DNA from: an uncultured Ruminococcus sp.
GTDB lineage: Bacteria > Bacillota > Clostridia > Oscillospirales > Ruminococcaceae
Assembly (NCBI GenBank): GCA_934435205.1
Contig: CAKSAK010000005.1
Location: forward strand, 1 to 64,000
Direction: 5' to 3'
Length of the DNA stretch: 64,000 nt
Both the position numbers and the translations under genes were made by a program. Of this stretch, positions 48,249-56,935 are shown piece by piece; within the stretch, counting starts at the first letter, position 1; each line of letters starts with the position of its first letter. The notes beneath the pieces are model-generated. The model ran no database searches. It worked only from the letters and a program-made list of their open reading frames with translations, and was not told the DNA's origin.

Positions 48249-49100
48249 CTATTTCTGCTCTGCTTTCGCAAAATGCACCTCTCCGTCATTTCTCGCAAAG
48301 CTTATGACCTCGTCAAAATCATGACAAAGCATGGAATATTTCAGCGGCTTTCTTATCATCACCGCTCCCGACCTTATGGATACCGGCACTGTTCCGTCCT
48401 TGTATGCCGTTTCAATGCCGTTTTTCGCCATGACGGCTTTCGCTATCTTTGTCACCTGGTCAACATCGTCAAGCCCTGTGACCATAACGAACTCGTCACC
48501 GCCTATCCTAAGCACAGGCATATCTTCTCCTGCGGCGGCGTTTATCCTTTTAAGGCTCTCAAGTATCACCTTATCTCCTGCTTCTCTGCTGATATCGTCA
48601 TTTATCCTCATCAGCCCCACAATGTCAAAGCACAATACATATGTGCCTGTTCTTTCGTTAAGATAATCAAAAAGCTCAGTTACGTCAAATTTCTTGTTGC
48701 CCATATAATACGCTCCTTCTAAATAGTCACGGTTGAGCTTCGGAAAAAGTCCACAGCTCTTGTTCCACTCTTTCTTGAACACTGAGGGTGCAACGCCCCA
48801 CTGCTTTGTGAACGCCCTTGTAAAGACCTCATGGGAATTATACTGATACTTCATGGCGATATCCATGACCGTCATATTAGTGTTCAGAAGATCCATTCCT
48901 GCATTTGTGAGCCGTCTTTTGGAGATATACTCCTTAAGGCTTGTGTGGGTGGCGTATCTCCAAAGCTTTTGAAGCGCAGAAAGAGAACAATAGCACACTG
49001 CGGCTATATCCTCCTGTGTGAACTCACTGCACAGATTTTGCTCGATATAGTCAAGCGCTGTGGTGAAAATACAGAAATTGTTCTGATCTTCTTTTCTCAT
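48249..49100 (-). CDS. AraC-type helix-turn-helix fused to a GGDEF domain
   Basis: A 283-aa cytoplasmic protein with an unusual order: an AraC-type DNA-binding domain first (about 10-112; LCSEFTQEDIAAVCYCSLSAL and VMDIAMKYQYNSHEVFTRAF), then a GGDEF domain (about 130-275). The latter has FDIVGLMRINDD and an intact RIGGDEFVMV signature, so diguanylate cyclase activity is possible; the upstream inhibitory RxxD site was not seen. This could couple transcription control to c-di-GMP or make a GTP-sensing regulator. It lies next to a palindrome (49140-49151) that may be its operator. Confidence 0.8.
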   Translation of the reverse strand: MRKEDQNNFCIFTTALDYIEQNLCSEFTQEDIAAVCYCSLSALQKLWRYATHTSLKEYISKRRLTNAGMDLLNTNMTVMDIAMKYQYNSHEVFTRAFTKQWGVAPSVFKKEWNKSCGLFPKLNRDYLEGAYYMGNKKFDVTELFDYLNERTGTYVLCFDIVGLMRINDDISREAGDKVILESLKRINAAAGEDMPVLRIGGDEFVMVTGLDDVDQVTKIAKAVMAKNGIETAYKDGTVPVSIRSGAVMIRKPLKYSMLCHDFDEVISFARNDGEVHFAKAEQK

Positions 49101-49139
49101 TTCCCTGCCCCCTCGTATATAGACTAGCCTATATTATAT

Positions 49140-49151
49140 AGTAACGTTACT
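49140..49151. promoter_or_regulatory. Perfect palindrome in the AraC-GGDEF promoter
   Basis: AGTAACGTTACT is a 12-bp perfect palindrome just upstream of a minus-strand TATAAT (49133-49138) and lies where a -35 spacer would be, with no good -35 box. It looks like a regulator site. Confidence 0.5.
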
Positions 49152-49198
49152 GTACTTATAGTATAGCATACTTTTTATTACTGTGCTTGATTTTTTGA

Positions 49199-49231
49199 GT
49201 AAAAAAAGACGGCAGAAATTTTCCGCCGTCT
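49199..49231 (-). terminator. Terminator of the antiporter gene
   Basis: AGACGGC (49207-49213) pairs with GCCGTCT (49225-49231); on the minus strand seven T follow. Confidence 0.9.
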
Positions 49232-49240
49232 GAATATGAA

Positions 49241-50836
49241 CTATCCTGATGTGACAACAAGCACATCTCCCTCTTTCAGCCGCAGTCTGCCGTTTGGGAT
49301 AAGTATACGCCCCTGACGTTTTATCATTACTATCAGGCTGTCCTCTGACATTGTTATCTCCGACACTCTCAGACCACACCACTCGTGATGCTTATCAAGG
49401 TTCATTTCGCTTAGTACAAAATGGCTGTCGTCATAAAAGCCTGCCGCACTCAGCACCACAACGTCCCCTGCAAGTATCTGCGTTTTGCCTGTTGGTATTA
49501 TCTTCTCTTTGTCACGAAGTATCATCACCACAAGCAGACCTCTCGGAAACGGTATATCCTTTATCTTCCGCCCTGCCCAATTGCTGTCCGGCTGAACGGA
49601 AAGCTTTATAAACTGCACTTCCGTTTCGTCGCTGTAGTCATTGAACGTTTTCATTACGTTCTCCTCATCGTCTATCATATCGAGCTTTTTAGCAAACAGC
49701 GGCAGAAGCGTACCCTGAATACCGATAGACATAAGCACGATACAGAAAACGATATGGAAAACGTCATTTTTCATGTATGCATCATCAACTGTCGCCATGA
49801 TAGCGAAAACTATAGAGGTCGCTCCCCTTAGTCCTGCCCACGAGATAAGGGCTATCTGCTTCCACTTTGCACCGAAAGGCTTCATGATAACAGTAACAGC
49901 CGCAGGTCTTGCGATGAATGTAAGGAACAAAGCTATCGCCGCCGCAGGAAGTATTATTGACGGCATTTGCGACGGGAACGCCAAAAGTCCAAGGAGGAAG
50001 AACAGCAATATCTGCGTGAAGCCCGTTATTCCGTCAAAGAAATGCACTAGAGCTGTTTTGCCTGATATTTTTGTGTTGCCCAAAACTATTCCCACAATGT
50101 AACAGCTAAGATAGCCGTTTCCGCCCACCGCTGAGGGCAGAGCGTAGGAAAGTATGGCTATGGCAGTGACAAAGATAGCGTCAAAGCCTGCGGCGTCAAA
50201 TCGCACACGTTTTATGAGATACACTGCGCCCAAAGATATAAGCGCACCGAATCCCACGCCGAAGAACACCTGTGCAAGCAAGCTCACAACAAAGCCTCCT
50301 GCCGTCGCACCGCCTTTCATTACTGAAAGTATTATAATAGTGAGCATATAAGCCCAAGGGTCGTTGCTTCCGCTTTCAAGCTCCAGTATTGAAGCCGTAC
50401 CGTAGCGCAGGTTCAGCTTTTTGCTTCTCAGCACCGAGAACACCGAAGCGGCGTCTGTGGAGCTTATAACAGCGCCTATAAGCAAACTTTCCAGCCACTC
50501 GAAGCCCAGCACGAACTTACAGAATGCTCCCGTTGCAAAGGCTGTGAGCAAAACTCCTGCGGAGGCAAGTATGAGTGACTTGCCTGCCACCTTTTTGGCT
50601 TCGCTCCATTTTGTGCCGAAACCGCCATAAAAGATTATGAAAACAAGTCCCACCGAGCATATCTCCTCGGCAAATTTATAATTATCGAACTCTATTTTAA
50701 AAAGCCCGTCAGAGCCGAACAACATTCCAAGTAGAATGAACGCCAGCAATGCAGGAAGCCCAAACTTATCCGATATTTTATTGAAAAACACACAGCACAG
50801 CACTATCACAGAAGATAAAATGAGCATTGTGGTCAA
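49241..50836 (-). CDS. Cation/proton antiporter (NhaP2/CvrA-like) with RCK-C domains
   Basis: A 531-aa CPA1-type antiporter. The TTG at 50836 is the likely start, as AAAGGAG sits 8 bases upstream; an ATG at 50827 is possible. About 12 transmembrane helices (1-380) with the signature ISSTDAASVFSVL and LELESGSNDPWAYML, the ND pair being the ion-binding site of this family. The C-terminal 140 residues hold two TrkA-C/RCK-C domains (QFIKLSVQPDSNWAGRKIKD and LRLKEGDVLVV), which bind nucleotides or ions and set activity. Expected role: K+ or Na+ export in exchange for protons. Confidence 0.9.
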   Translation of the reverse strand: MTTMLILSSVIVLCCVFFNKISDKFGLPALLAFILLGMLFGSDGLFKIEFDNYKFAEEICSVGLVFIIFYGGFGTKWSEAKKVAGKSLILASAGVLLTAFATGAFCKFVLGFEWLESLLIGAVISSTDAASVFSVLRSKKLNLRYGTASILELESGSNDPWAYMLTIIILSVMKGGATAGGFVVSLLAQVFFGVGFGALISLGAVYLIKRVRFDAAGFDAIFVTAIAILSYALPSAVGGNGYLSCYIVGIVLGNTKISGKTALVHFFDGITGFTQILLFFLLGLLAFPSQMPSIILPAAAIALFLTFIARPAAVTVIMKPFGAKWKQIALISWAGLRGATSIVFAIMATVDDAYMKNDVFHIVFCIVLMSIGIQGTLLPLFAKKLDMIDDEENVMKTFNDYSDETEVQFIKLSVQPDSNWAGRKIKDIPFPRGLLVVMILRDKEKIIPTGKTQILAGDVVVLSAAGFYDDSHFVLSEMNLDKHHEWCGLRVSEITMSEDSLIVMIKRQGRILIPNGRLRLKEGDVLVVTSG

Positions 50837-50949
50837 ATGTATCACTCCTTTCACAACAAACACATCGCATTTACTGCGATCTCATTTGTGTATCCGCACA
50901 ATGTTGATCTACACAAATTCTGGATAATTCAAACCTCGTCACTTCGGTC

Positions 50950-50975
50950 GGGACGTCGAGGGCGCCGTCCCCTAC
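50950..50975. repeat. GTAGGGG palindrome 16
   Basis: GGGACGTCGAGGGCGCCGTC ending CCCTAC; arm type GGGACG. Confidence 0.8.
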
Positions 50976-51005
50976 AATTCAGAATTTATGGCAATTTCTG
51001 AACAC

Positions 51006-51028
51006 GGGCGAACACTGTTCGCCCCTAC
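51006..51028. repeat. GTAGGGG palindrome 17
   Basis: GGGCGAACACTGTTCGCCCC followed by TAC; arm GGCGAAC. A hairpin GCGCTTTG...CAAAGCGC (51065-51093) follows; no gene in this spacer. Confidence 0.8.
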
Positions 51029-51232
51029 ATATAGATATGGCAGTTACCGTCTTATTATAAAAATAGCGCTTTGGGTATCTTCTACTCAAAGCGCCTTTGC
51101 TTGTGTAAATATTATAACATATTCGCCCCTGTGCTGTCAACTTTTTGCCGACATCTTACGGAAATTTTACATTACCTCTTGACAAATGCGAACATATGTG
51201 CTACAATCAATAGTGAAGCAGTATATCCAAAT

Positions 51233-51262
51233 AAAAAAACGCCTGCCTTTTACAGCAGACGT
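51233..51262 (-). terminator. Terminator of the WYL regulator gene
   Basis: On the minus strand CGTCTGC and GGCAGGCG pair (one G-T) and a run of seven T follows; about 40 bases after the stop. Confidence 0.8.
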
Positions 51263-51304
51263 TCGCCTATTTATATCTCGGCTCTTTTATCCTTGTCCAA
51301 ATTT

Positions 51305-52291
51305 TTATTTGTAGCAATCGGCAATGTTTGAAATAGCGTCCCTTGCCATTTCCACTGCCCTTTCAGGTCCAAGCACCTTTGCCTGTGATCCAAACTGGAA
51401 AAGCCAGCCCCAGAATGTTGGTGCGACCTGCACCTCCTCATTTATATAGAAGGTATTGTCGGAATTTTTGTGACATATGGTTTTCTCACCAAAACGATCC
51501 ATTACAACATCTATGAGCTTATTGTCAAACTGCAACTGCAACGTCATAAGCTCGCCGCCGTACATTCCGTAGATAGTCTGACGATTTGTGACCTCGGTCT
51601 TCTCCTCCTCGGAAAGCTCCCTCCTGGGGATATCTGTAACAGTGACCTGAGTCATTCTGTCAACTCTGTAGCGGCATATCTTTTCATGCTTTTCGCAATA
51701 GCACACAAGGTAATAGTTGTCGTTCTCCCAAACCAGAGAATACGGTGAAACCGTATACACCTCGCCACCGTGGCGAAGCTGTTTGCGTTTTTCAACTGTG
51801 TATTCGTAATACTTGAAGCGTATCTCCAAGCCGCTGAAAATGCCCTCTTGTATGCTGTTTATAGCATAGTATATCTGCTCGTTGAAGGTCTTTGTCCTGT
51901 TTGACACATAGACCATTCGACGCAGATCCTTTGCCTTGTGTTCTGATGTAAGTGATTGTATCTTCTTTAACAGCTCCTTTGATTTCTTCTGTGTAAGAAA
52001 CCTGCTGGAAGCCACTGCGTCCGCAAGAACATACAGCTCCTCGTCCTGAAACAGTCTTTGAGCAAGATAATAAGCGTTGGAGTGACCGTCCTTTGTTATC
52101 TCGATATCCATTCCGCTGTCGCAGAGGGTCTTGATATCATCATAGATAGTCTTACGCTCAGCCTTTATGCCGTAGTCGCCCAGAATCTCGATAAGCCTGT
52201 TTCCTGTAATGGTGTGCTTTTCGTCTGTCTTGGTCTCAAAAAGCTTTTTCATGGTCAAAAGCTTCTGCTTCTGTCTGGAAACTCCTGTCAC
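51305..52291 (-). CDS. WYL-domain transcriptional regulator
   Basis: A 328-aa regulator: an N-terminal winged helix-turn-helix (about 10-75, IEILGDYGIKAERKTIYDDI) and a WYL domain (about 150-240, with YTVSPYSLVWENDNYYLVCY and KICRYRVDRM), which usually binds nucleic acid or nucleotide ligands, followed by a C-terminal WCX-like segment. It overlaps the DUF896 gene by 4 bases, so both are on one transcript. Its target genes cannot be inferred from neighbours; WYL proteins often act in stress, defence and DNA damage responses. Confidence 0.88.
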   Translation of the reverse strand: MTGVSRQKQKLLTMKKLFETKTDEKHTITGNRLIEILGDYGIKAERKTIYDDIKTLCDSGMDIEITKDGHSNAYYLAQRLFQDEELYVLADAVASSRFLTQKKSKELLKKIQSLTSEHKAKDLRRMVYVSNRTKTFNEQIYYAINSIQEGIFSGLEIRFKYYEYTVEKRKQLRHGGEVYTVSPYSLVWENDNYYLVCYCEKHEKICRYRVDRMTQVTVTDIPRRELSEEEKTEVTNRQTIYGMYGGELMTLQLQFDNKLIDVVMDRFGEKTICHKNSDNTFYINEEVQVAPTFWGWLFQFGSQAKVLGPERAVEMARDAISNIADCYK

Positions 52292-52515
52292 TTTATTTTA
52301 TCCTCCCCGCTGCGTTTCATATCCGAAACCTTAATTCTTGAGCCGTCCGGCTCAATGATCGTCGTGGCTTCAAGCTGACCTGTCAGGTTAGCTATAACGC
52401 TTCTGCGATACTCATTTCTCAAAGCCTCACGCTCAGACTTCTCCTCTGACGTAAGCTCTCTTTTTCTCGCAATAGCAGTAAGCTCAGACAATCTGTTAAG
52501 CTTTACTTTCTCCAT
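52288..52515 (-). CDS. DUF896 (YnzC-like) small protein
   Basis: A 75-aa protein with the DUF896/UPF0291 pattern: VKLNRLSELTAIARKREL at the N-terminus and SEREALRNEYRRSVIANL in the middle. In Bacillus subtilis the ynzC member sits in the SOS-controlled yneA operon. Here it lies directly before a WYL regulator and overlaps it (ATGA). No LexA-type box was seen. Start ATG follows AAGGAG. Confidence 0.9.
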   Translation of the reverse strand: MEKVKLNRLSELTAIARKRELTSEEKSEREALRNEYRRSVIANLTGQLEATTIIEPDGSRIKVSDMKRSGEDKIK

Positions 52516-52706
52516 AAATTTTTACACTTCTCCTTAAAGCTTCACACTGCCCTGTGTTTTTATTTTTATCCGCAGTATTCGGCTCAAAATAGAACGGGCA
52601 GCTTACACAATACCGCCCTTTGCGTTCAAAAGATGTTCATATCGGCTTTTTTCTTTATTTATATTTATAAGTCCAACAAAACACCCTCAAACAAATTTGC
52701 AGATAC

Positions 52707-52735
52707 ATTATAACACATATTTCTTCAAATTGCAA
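52707..52735 (-). promoter_or_regulatory. Promoter of the DUF896-WYL unit
   Basis: On the minus strand TTGCAA (52730-52735), 17 bases, TATAAT (52707-52712). The leader is about 185 bases, longer than usual. Confidence 0.8.
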
Positions 52736-52757
52736 TGGTAAAATGCACAAACAGTCC

Positions 52758-52780
52758 GTTTAATTTCCCACAAATTAAAC
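52758..52780. repeat. Perfect inverted repeat GTTTAATTT-N5-AAATTAAAC
   Basis: 9-bp perfect arms around CCCAC in the divergent region between DUF896 and the sigma-like gene. Could be an operator for either. A second hairpin CCCAC/GTGGG lies at 52818-52834. Confidence 0.5.
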
Positions 52781-52881
52781 AAGAATTTTGAAAATTGTGT
52801 TTGTCCAAAAAATTGCCCACAATATATAGTGGGTAAAAAAATGGTCAGAAAACATCAAAAAAAGATAAAGAAAGGAATTTT

Positions 52882-53196
52882 ATGCAGCACACAAAGGTAT
52901 CATACGAGCTTACACAAAACTATATCCCAAGTCCTCAGGTCACTGAGAATGATAGTCCCGACCCTGCCTCTGCCATAGAAAACAGGCTCATGCGTGAGAT
53001 AGTGCGGGAAAATTTGACGAAACGGCAGAAATGTTATATAATAATGTATTATACAAAGGGCATGACAATGCAGGAGATAGCTGACGCAGAGGGGGTCTCA
53101 AAATCCACTGTATCCAGAACTATCGGACTTGCAAGAAAGCACATATCCTGCGGCATGAAGCCTGCCATGCTCAAAAGCGCACTGAAAGGGAGATAG
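52882..53196 (+). CDS. Sigma-70 region 4-like helix-turn-helix protein
   Basis: A 104-aa protein. The C-terminal half (LTKRQKCYIIMYYTKGMTMQ, EIADAEGVSKSTVSRTI) is a region 4/LuxR-like helix-turn-helix; there is no region 2, so it is a DNA-binding regulator or a split sigma, not a full sigma factor. It begins with ATG after AAAGGAA. It is the first gene of a rightward set ending with radA. It is 2 bases from the PLP decarboxylase gene, so both are likely co-transcribed. Its role is unknown; a phage-derived regulator is an alternative. Confidence 0.75.
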   Translation: MQHTKVSYELTQNYIPSPQVTENDSPDPASAIENRLMREIVRENLTKRQKCYIIMYYTKGMTMQEIADAEGVSKSTVSRTIGLARKHISCGMKPAMLKSALKGR

Positions 53197-53198
53197 CA

Positions 53199-54530
53199 TT
53201 GAACGCAACTGTGAATAAATTCGTTAGAGAATATGCAAAGTCAGGCATAGCGAGGTTTCATATGCCTGGTCACAAGGGGCAGAAATTCCATGGTCTTGAG
53301 CCTTGGGATATCACTGAGATAAAGGGTGCGGACTATCTTTTTGAAGCCGAGGGAATAATAGCACAGAGCGAAGCCAAAATGGCGGAAGCCTACGGCAGCA
53401 GGCGGACTTTTTACTCCGCCGAGGGGTCTAGCCTTTGCATAAAGGCGATGCTTGGCATAGTGTGCCGCAGTGGGCAAGGGAAAAAGATAACTGTTGCCGC
53501 ACCGAGAAACGTCCACAAGGCGTTTATAAACGCCTGCATACTTCTTGATGTGGACGTGGAGTGGATATATCCAAAGGGCGAGTTTACCTCCATATGTGCA
53601 GGAAGCGTCACTCCCGAGGACGTTGAGGAAGTGCTGTCAAGGACAAAGGCAGATTGCGTTTATGTGACCTCACCTGACTATCTTGGCAATCTCAGCGACA
53701 TAAAGGGCATGAGCGAGGTTTGCAGAAAATACGGTGTGCCGCTTCTTTGCGACAACGCTCACGGAGCTTATCTGAAGTTTCTCCCTGAGAGCCTGCACCC
53801 CATGGACTTGGGGGCTGATATGTGCTGTGACTCCGCTCACAAAACGCTTCCATGCTACACAGGGGGAGCAATGCTCCATATTTCAAACCACGCTCCTGCG
53901 GAATATGATGATTGTGCTAAAGAGATAATGTCAATGTTCGGCTCAACAAGCCCCTCCTATCTTATAATGGAGAGCCTTGACCTTTGCGCTGACTATGTGA
54001 ATAGCAATTTTCCTCATGACCTTGAACGCACTGTGGAAAGGGTAAAAGTCTGCAAAGATAGGATAACGGCTTTCGGCTGGCACACCATAGGTGAAGAGCC
54101 TATGAAGATAACCGTTGCCGCATACAAAAGCGGTATCACAGGGGACGACCTTGCAGACAGGCTGAGGGAATATAGCATCGAGCCTGAATACAGCGACACA
54201 CAATATGTTGTGCTTATGCCGTCGCCTTTCAACAGCGAGGAGGACTTTTTGAGGCTTGAAAAGGCGTTCTCTGAGATAAAACAGCCTAGGATAAGGCTTT
54301 TCGGTGACTTACCCGCTATACCAAAAGGGATAAAACGCATGGGTATAAGGCAGGCGGCTTTCTCGGCTCAGCACACCGTAAACGTGGAGGACGCCTGCGG
54401 TCTTATATGCGGAATGACCGTCACAAGCTGTCAGCCCTCTGTGCCCGTGGCAGTGAGCGGTGAGGAGATAACACCGCAGGTAATAAAAATTTTGAAAAGC
54501 TATGGAATTGAACGCATAAATGTGCTATAA
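53199..54530 (+). CDS. Orn/Lys/Arg decarboxylase-family PLP enzyme
   Basis: A 443-aa fold-type I PLP enzyme of the short group (YaaO-type) related to arginine/lysine/ornithine decarboxylases. Features: HMPGHKGQKFHGL (about 22-34), the PLP Lys in DSAHKTLPCYTGGAML (about 208-223), and the acidic CDNAHGAY segment. The start is TTG with GGGAG upstream. In Bacillus YaaO lies near tmk and darA as here, so the neighbourhood is conserved. The substrate amino acid is uncertain and full-length arginine decarboxylases are longer. Confidence 0.85.
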   Translation: MNATVNKFVREYAKSGIARFHMPGHKGQKFHGLEPWDITEIKGADYLFEAEGIIAQSEAKMAEAYGSRRTFYSAEGSSLCIKAMLGIVCRSGQGKKITVAAPRNVHKAFINACILLDVDVEWIYPKGEFTSICAGSVTPEDVEEVLSRTKADCVYVTSPDYLGNLSDIKGMSEVCRKYGVPLLCDNAHGAYLKFLPESLHPMDLGADMCCDSAHKTLPCYTGGAMLHISNHAPAEYDDCAKEIMSMFGSTSPSYLIMESLDLCADYVNSNFPHDLERTVERVKVCKDRITAFGWHTIGEEPMKITVAAYKSGITGDDLADRLREYSIEPEYSDTQYVVLMPSPFNSEEDFLRLEKAFSEIKQPRIRLFGDLPAIPKGIKRMGIRQAAFSAQHTVNVEDACGLICGMTVTSCQPSVPVAVSGEEITPQVIKILKSYGIERINVL

Positions 54531-54586
54531 TATAAGGTGTAGCTAAAAAAGCTATTCTTACATTAAAAATAACAGGAGGCAAAATC

Positions 54587-54910
54587 ATGAAACTTGTCTA
54601 TGCTATCGTAAACAGCGATGATACCTACGCTGTAAATAAAGGACTTCTGAAAGCCGGCATAAGAGCCACAAAGCTTTCTTCAACAGGCGGTTTTCTTATG
54701 TCAGGAAACACCACCTTTCTTATCTGCTGCCCTGACGAGCAGGTAGACCTTGTTATAGAGGTATGCAAAAAGTATTCAAAGAAAAGAAAGCAGTTTGTTC
54801 CGTCATCAACTATCATGGAGCCTGACGGTGCGGCTTCATATCCTGTTGAGGTGGCTATCGGCGGCGCAACTATTTTCGTTACGGATATCGAGCGTTTTGA
54901 GAAAGTCTAA
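54587..54910 (+). CDS. darA: Cyclic-di-AMP-binding PII-like protein
   Basis: A 107-aa protein (YaaQ/DarA/PstA) that binds cyclic di-AMP as a trimer. The fold is PII-like: KLVYAIVNSDDTYAVNKGLL at the start, RATKLSSTGGFLMSGNTTFLI in the ligand loop, and GGATIFVTDIERF at the end. Family members carry c-di-AMP signals to unknown targets. Start ATG has AGGAGG. Gene order (decarboxylase, darA, holB, ricT) follows that of Bacillus. Full length. Confidence 0.94.
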   Translation: MKLVYAIVNSDDTYAVNKGLLKAGIRATKLSSTGGFLMSGNTTFLICCPDEQVDLVIEVCKKYSKKRKQFVPSSTIMEPDGAASYPVEVAIGGATIFVTDIERFEKV

Positions 54911-54944
54911 GGGATAGAAAATTTTCAGAAAGGGGTCTGAGGGC

Positions 54945-55940
54945 TTGATAATATACGGAAACAGCGAGCCTCGCAGGCTCGTATCTGAGATGATAAAAAA
55001 GAAACGAGAGCCCCACTCCATAATGATACACGGTGAAAAGGGGCTTGGAAAAAAGACCCTTGCACGCTGGATAGCGGCGGCACTCTTGTGCGAACGTCAG
55101 ACAGGCGAGCCTTGCGGCATTTGCAGAACTTGCAGAATGATAGCCGACGGAGCTCACCCTGACGTTATGGTGGCAAAGGCAAACAGCAACGGCAACTATA
55201 TCGTTGACGATTCTATCAGACCTATAGTTGCGGAAGCTCCCGTTGCACCGAACGAGGCGAGAATGAAAGTATACATTATCCCTGACCTTGACTTGTCGGT
55301 GAACACTGTTATTCAGGTGCAGAACATTCTGCTGAAAGTCATTGAAGAACCACCTGAGCATACTGCTATAATACTTACGGCGAGGAGCAAGGAAATTTTT
55401 CTGCCGACCATAATCTCACGAGTGCTTTCCCTTGGCATGACCTCTGTCACGGAGGCGGAGAGCATGGCGTGTTTGCAGGAGAAATATCCTGCCGTTGCCC
55501 CTGCACTCATAAGCGAAGCTGTTTCAGCAGGGCGTGGAAATATCGGCAGATGTGTCGAGTATCTTGAACACTCCCAGTTTTTTGACAGCGTGAAGCTTGC
55601 AAGAGGTCTGTGCGACGCAATGTGTGGTGGAAACGAATATGACGTTTTGAAAACGCTATTTGCGGCAGACGGCAAAAAAGCGTTGCTGAGAGAGGGGCTG
55701 AGCCTTTTTCAGGAGATACTCCGTGACAGTGCGGCATTCAGGCTCGGGGGAGAAAGCGAAAAGTCTGTGAGCTGTGCAAAAGAGGGTGCAAAGACGCTCA
55801 GCAGAAGCCTTTCCTCAGATCAGGCGGTCAGGCTTTACGATATAGTTTCAGACTACATAGGCAGGATCGACGCAAACTGCAACATAAGCCTGACTATAAA
55901 CAGTCTGGCAGGACAGATATACTCTGTCACAGGAAAATAG
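54945..55940 (+). CDS. holB: DNA polymerase III delta-prime subunit
   Basis: A 331-aa AAA+ clamp-loader subunit. It starts at TTG. The P-loop HGEKGLGKKTLARW (about 25-38) and the zinc cysteines CGICRTC (about 55-61) are present, then DVMVAKANSNGNYIVDDS-type linker and QNILLKVIEEPPEHTA (about 120-140), the sensor 1 region TARSKEIFLPTIISR, and the helical C-terminal collar. It helps load the sliding clamp. The gene follows darA by 34 bases, in the classic darA-holB-ricT order. Confidence 0.92.
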   Translation: MIIYGNSEPRRLVSEMIKKKREPHSIMIHGEKGLGKKTLARWIAAALLCERQTGEPCGICRTCRMIADGAHPDVMVAKANSNGNYIVDDSIRPIVAEAPVAPNEARMKVYIIPDLDLSVNTVIQVQNILLKVIEEPPEHTAIILTARSKEIFLPTIISRVLSLGMTSVTEAESMACLQEKYPAVAPALISEAVSAGRGNIGRCVEYLEHSQFFDSVKLARGLCDAMCGGNEYDVLKTLFAADGKKALLREGLSLFQEILRDSAAFRLGGESEKSVSCAKEGAKTLSRSLSSDQAVRLYDIVSDYIGRIDANCNISLTINSLAGQIYSVTGK

Positions 55941-55970
55941 CTAACGACTGACGGCTGTGTTATGAAAGCT

Positions 55971-55994
55971 GTAGGGGCGAACAGTGTTCGCCCG
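55971..55994. repeat. GTAGGGG palindrome 18
   Basis: GTAGGGGCGAACAGTGTTCG with CCCG, inside the holB-ricT operon spacer, so it would be transcribed. Confidence 0.8.
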
Positions 55995-56053
55995 TTTGGG
56001 TACAGATTTTGCACAGCGGTCTTGCCGTGATATATATTTGAAAGGAAAAAGAG

Positions 56054-56917
56054 ATGTTAAAAATAATCGGTGTACGCTTTAAAAGCGTTGGCAAGATATA
56101 CTACTTCGACCCAAAAGACTATGACGTGAAAATGGGCGACAAAGTTATCGTTGAGACCGCAAGGGGCGTTGAATGCGGTGAAGTTGCACTTGTGGACAGG
56201 GAAATAGACGAAACAAGATTCACAAACCCCGTGAAAGGCATTATAAGGCTTGCCACCCCTAACGACATGAAAACTATCGAGAAAAACAGACAAAAGGAAA
56301 AGGACGCTTTCAAGATATGCGAGCAGAAGATAGCCGCTCACAAGCTGAAAATGAATCTTATCGACGTTGAATGTACTTTTGACAACAACAAGCTTCTTTT
56401 CTATTTCACAGCAGAGAGCAGAGTTGACTTCCGTGAGCTTGTAAAAGACCTTGCGGCGGTATTCAGAACGAGAATAGAGCTTCGTCAGATAGGCGTTCGT
56501 GACGAGGCGAAAATGCTTGGGGGTCTTGGTATCTGCGGACAGCCTTTCTGCTGTTCGAGATTTTTGGGAGAGTTCCAGCCTGTTTCTATTAAAATGGCTA
56601 AGGAGCAGGGCTTGTCGCTTAACCCTACGAAGATATCAGGCACTTGCGGAAGACTTATGTGCTGTCTGAAATACGAGCAGGACAGCTATGAGGATCTTCT
56701 CAAGCACACGCCAAAGGTGGGCGCTATCGTAAGAACGGCTGACGGAAAGGGCGTTGTTGAGGAAGTAAATCTGCTCACAGGCAAGCTGAGAGTTAAAATG
56801 GATAAAAACGACAATGTTGTTGTGGTAAAGAAAGACGATGTTGAGGTCATAAAGGACTCTTACATCAAGCTTGACCGTGACGAGATAAAGGCTTTGAAAG
56901 GGCTTGAGGGCAAGTAA
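56054..56917 (+). CDS. ricT: PSP1-domain protein RicT (YaaT)
   Basis: A 287-aa PSP1-domain protein, a part of the Ric complex that in Bacillus promotes mRNA processing by RNase Y. The hallmark Cys segments are seen: GICGQPFCCSRFLGEF and SGTCGRLMCCLKYEQDSY, which bind iron-sulfur clusters with RicA/RicF in that species. Early segment GVRFKSVGKIYYFDPKD. Full length. It lies between holB and radA. Confidence 0.92.
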   Translation: MLKIIGVRFKSVGKIYYFDPKDYDVKMGDKVIVETARGVECGEVALVDREIDETRFTNPVKGIIRLATPNDMKTIEKNRQKEKDAFKICEQKIAAHKLKMNLIDVECTFDNNKLLFYFTAESRVDFRELVKDLAAVFRTRIELRQIGVRDEAKMLGGLGICGQPFCCSRFLGEFQPVSIKMAKEQGLSLNPTKISGTCGRLMCCLKYEQDSYEDLLKHTPKVGAIVRTADGKGVVEEVNLLTGKLRVKMDKNDNVVVVKKDDVEVIKDSYIKLDRDEIKALKGLEGK

Positions 56918-56935
56918 TCAGAAAGGAACGTCCAT

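Noticed and set aside
53241..53516. Minus ORF within the decarboxylase gene
   Set aside because: Shadow of a conserved PLP enzyme; no ribosome site or family pattern.
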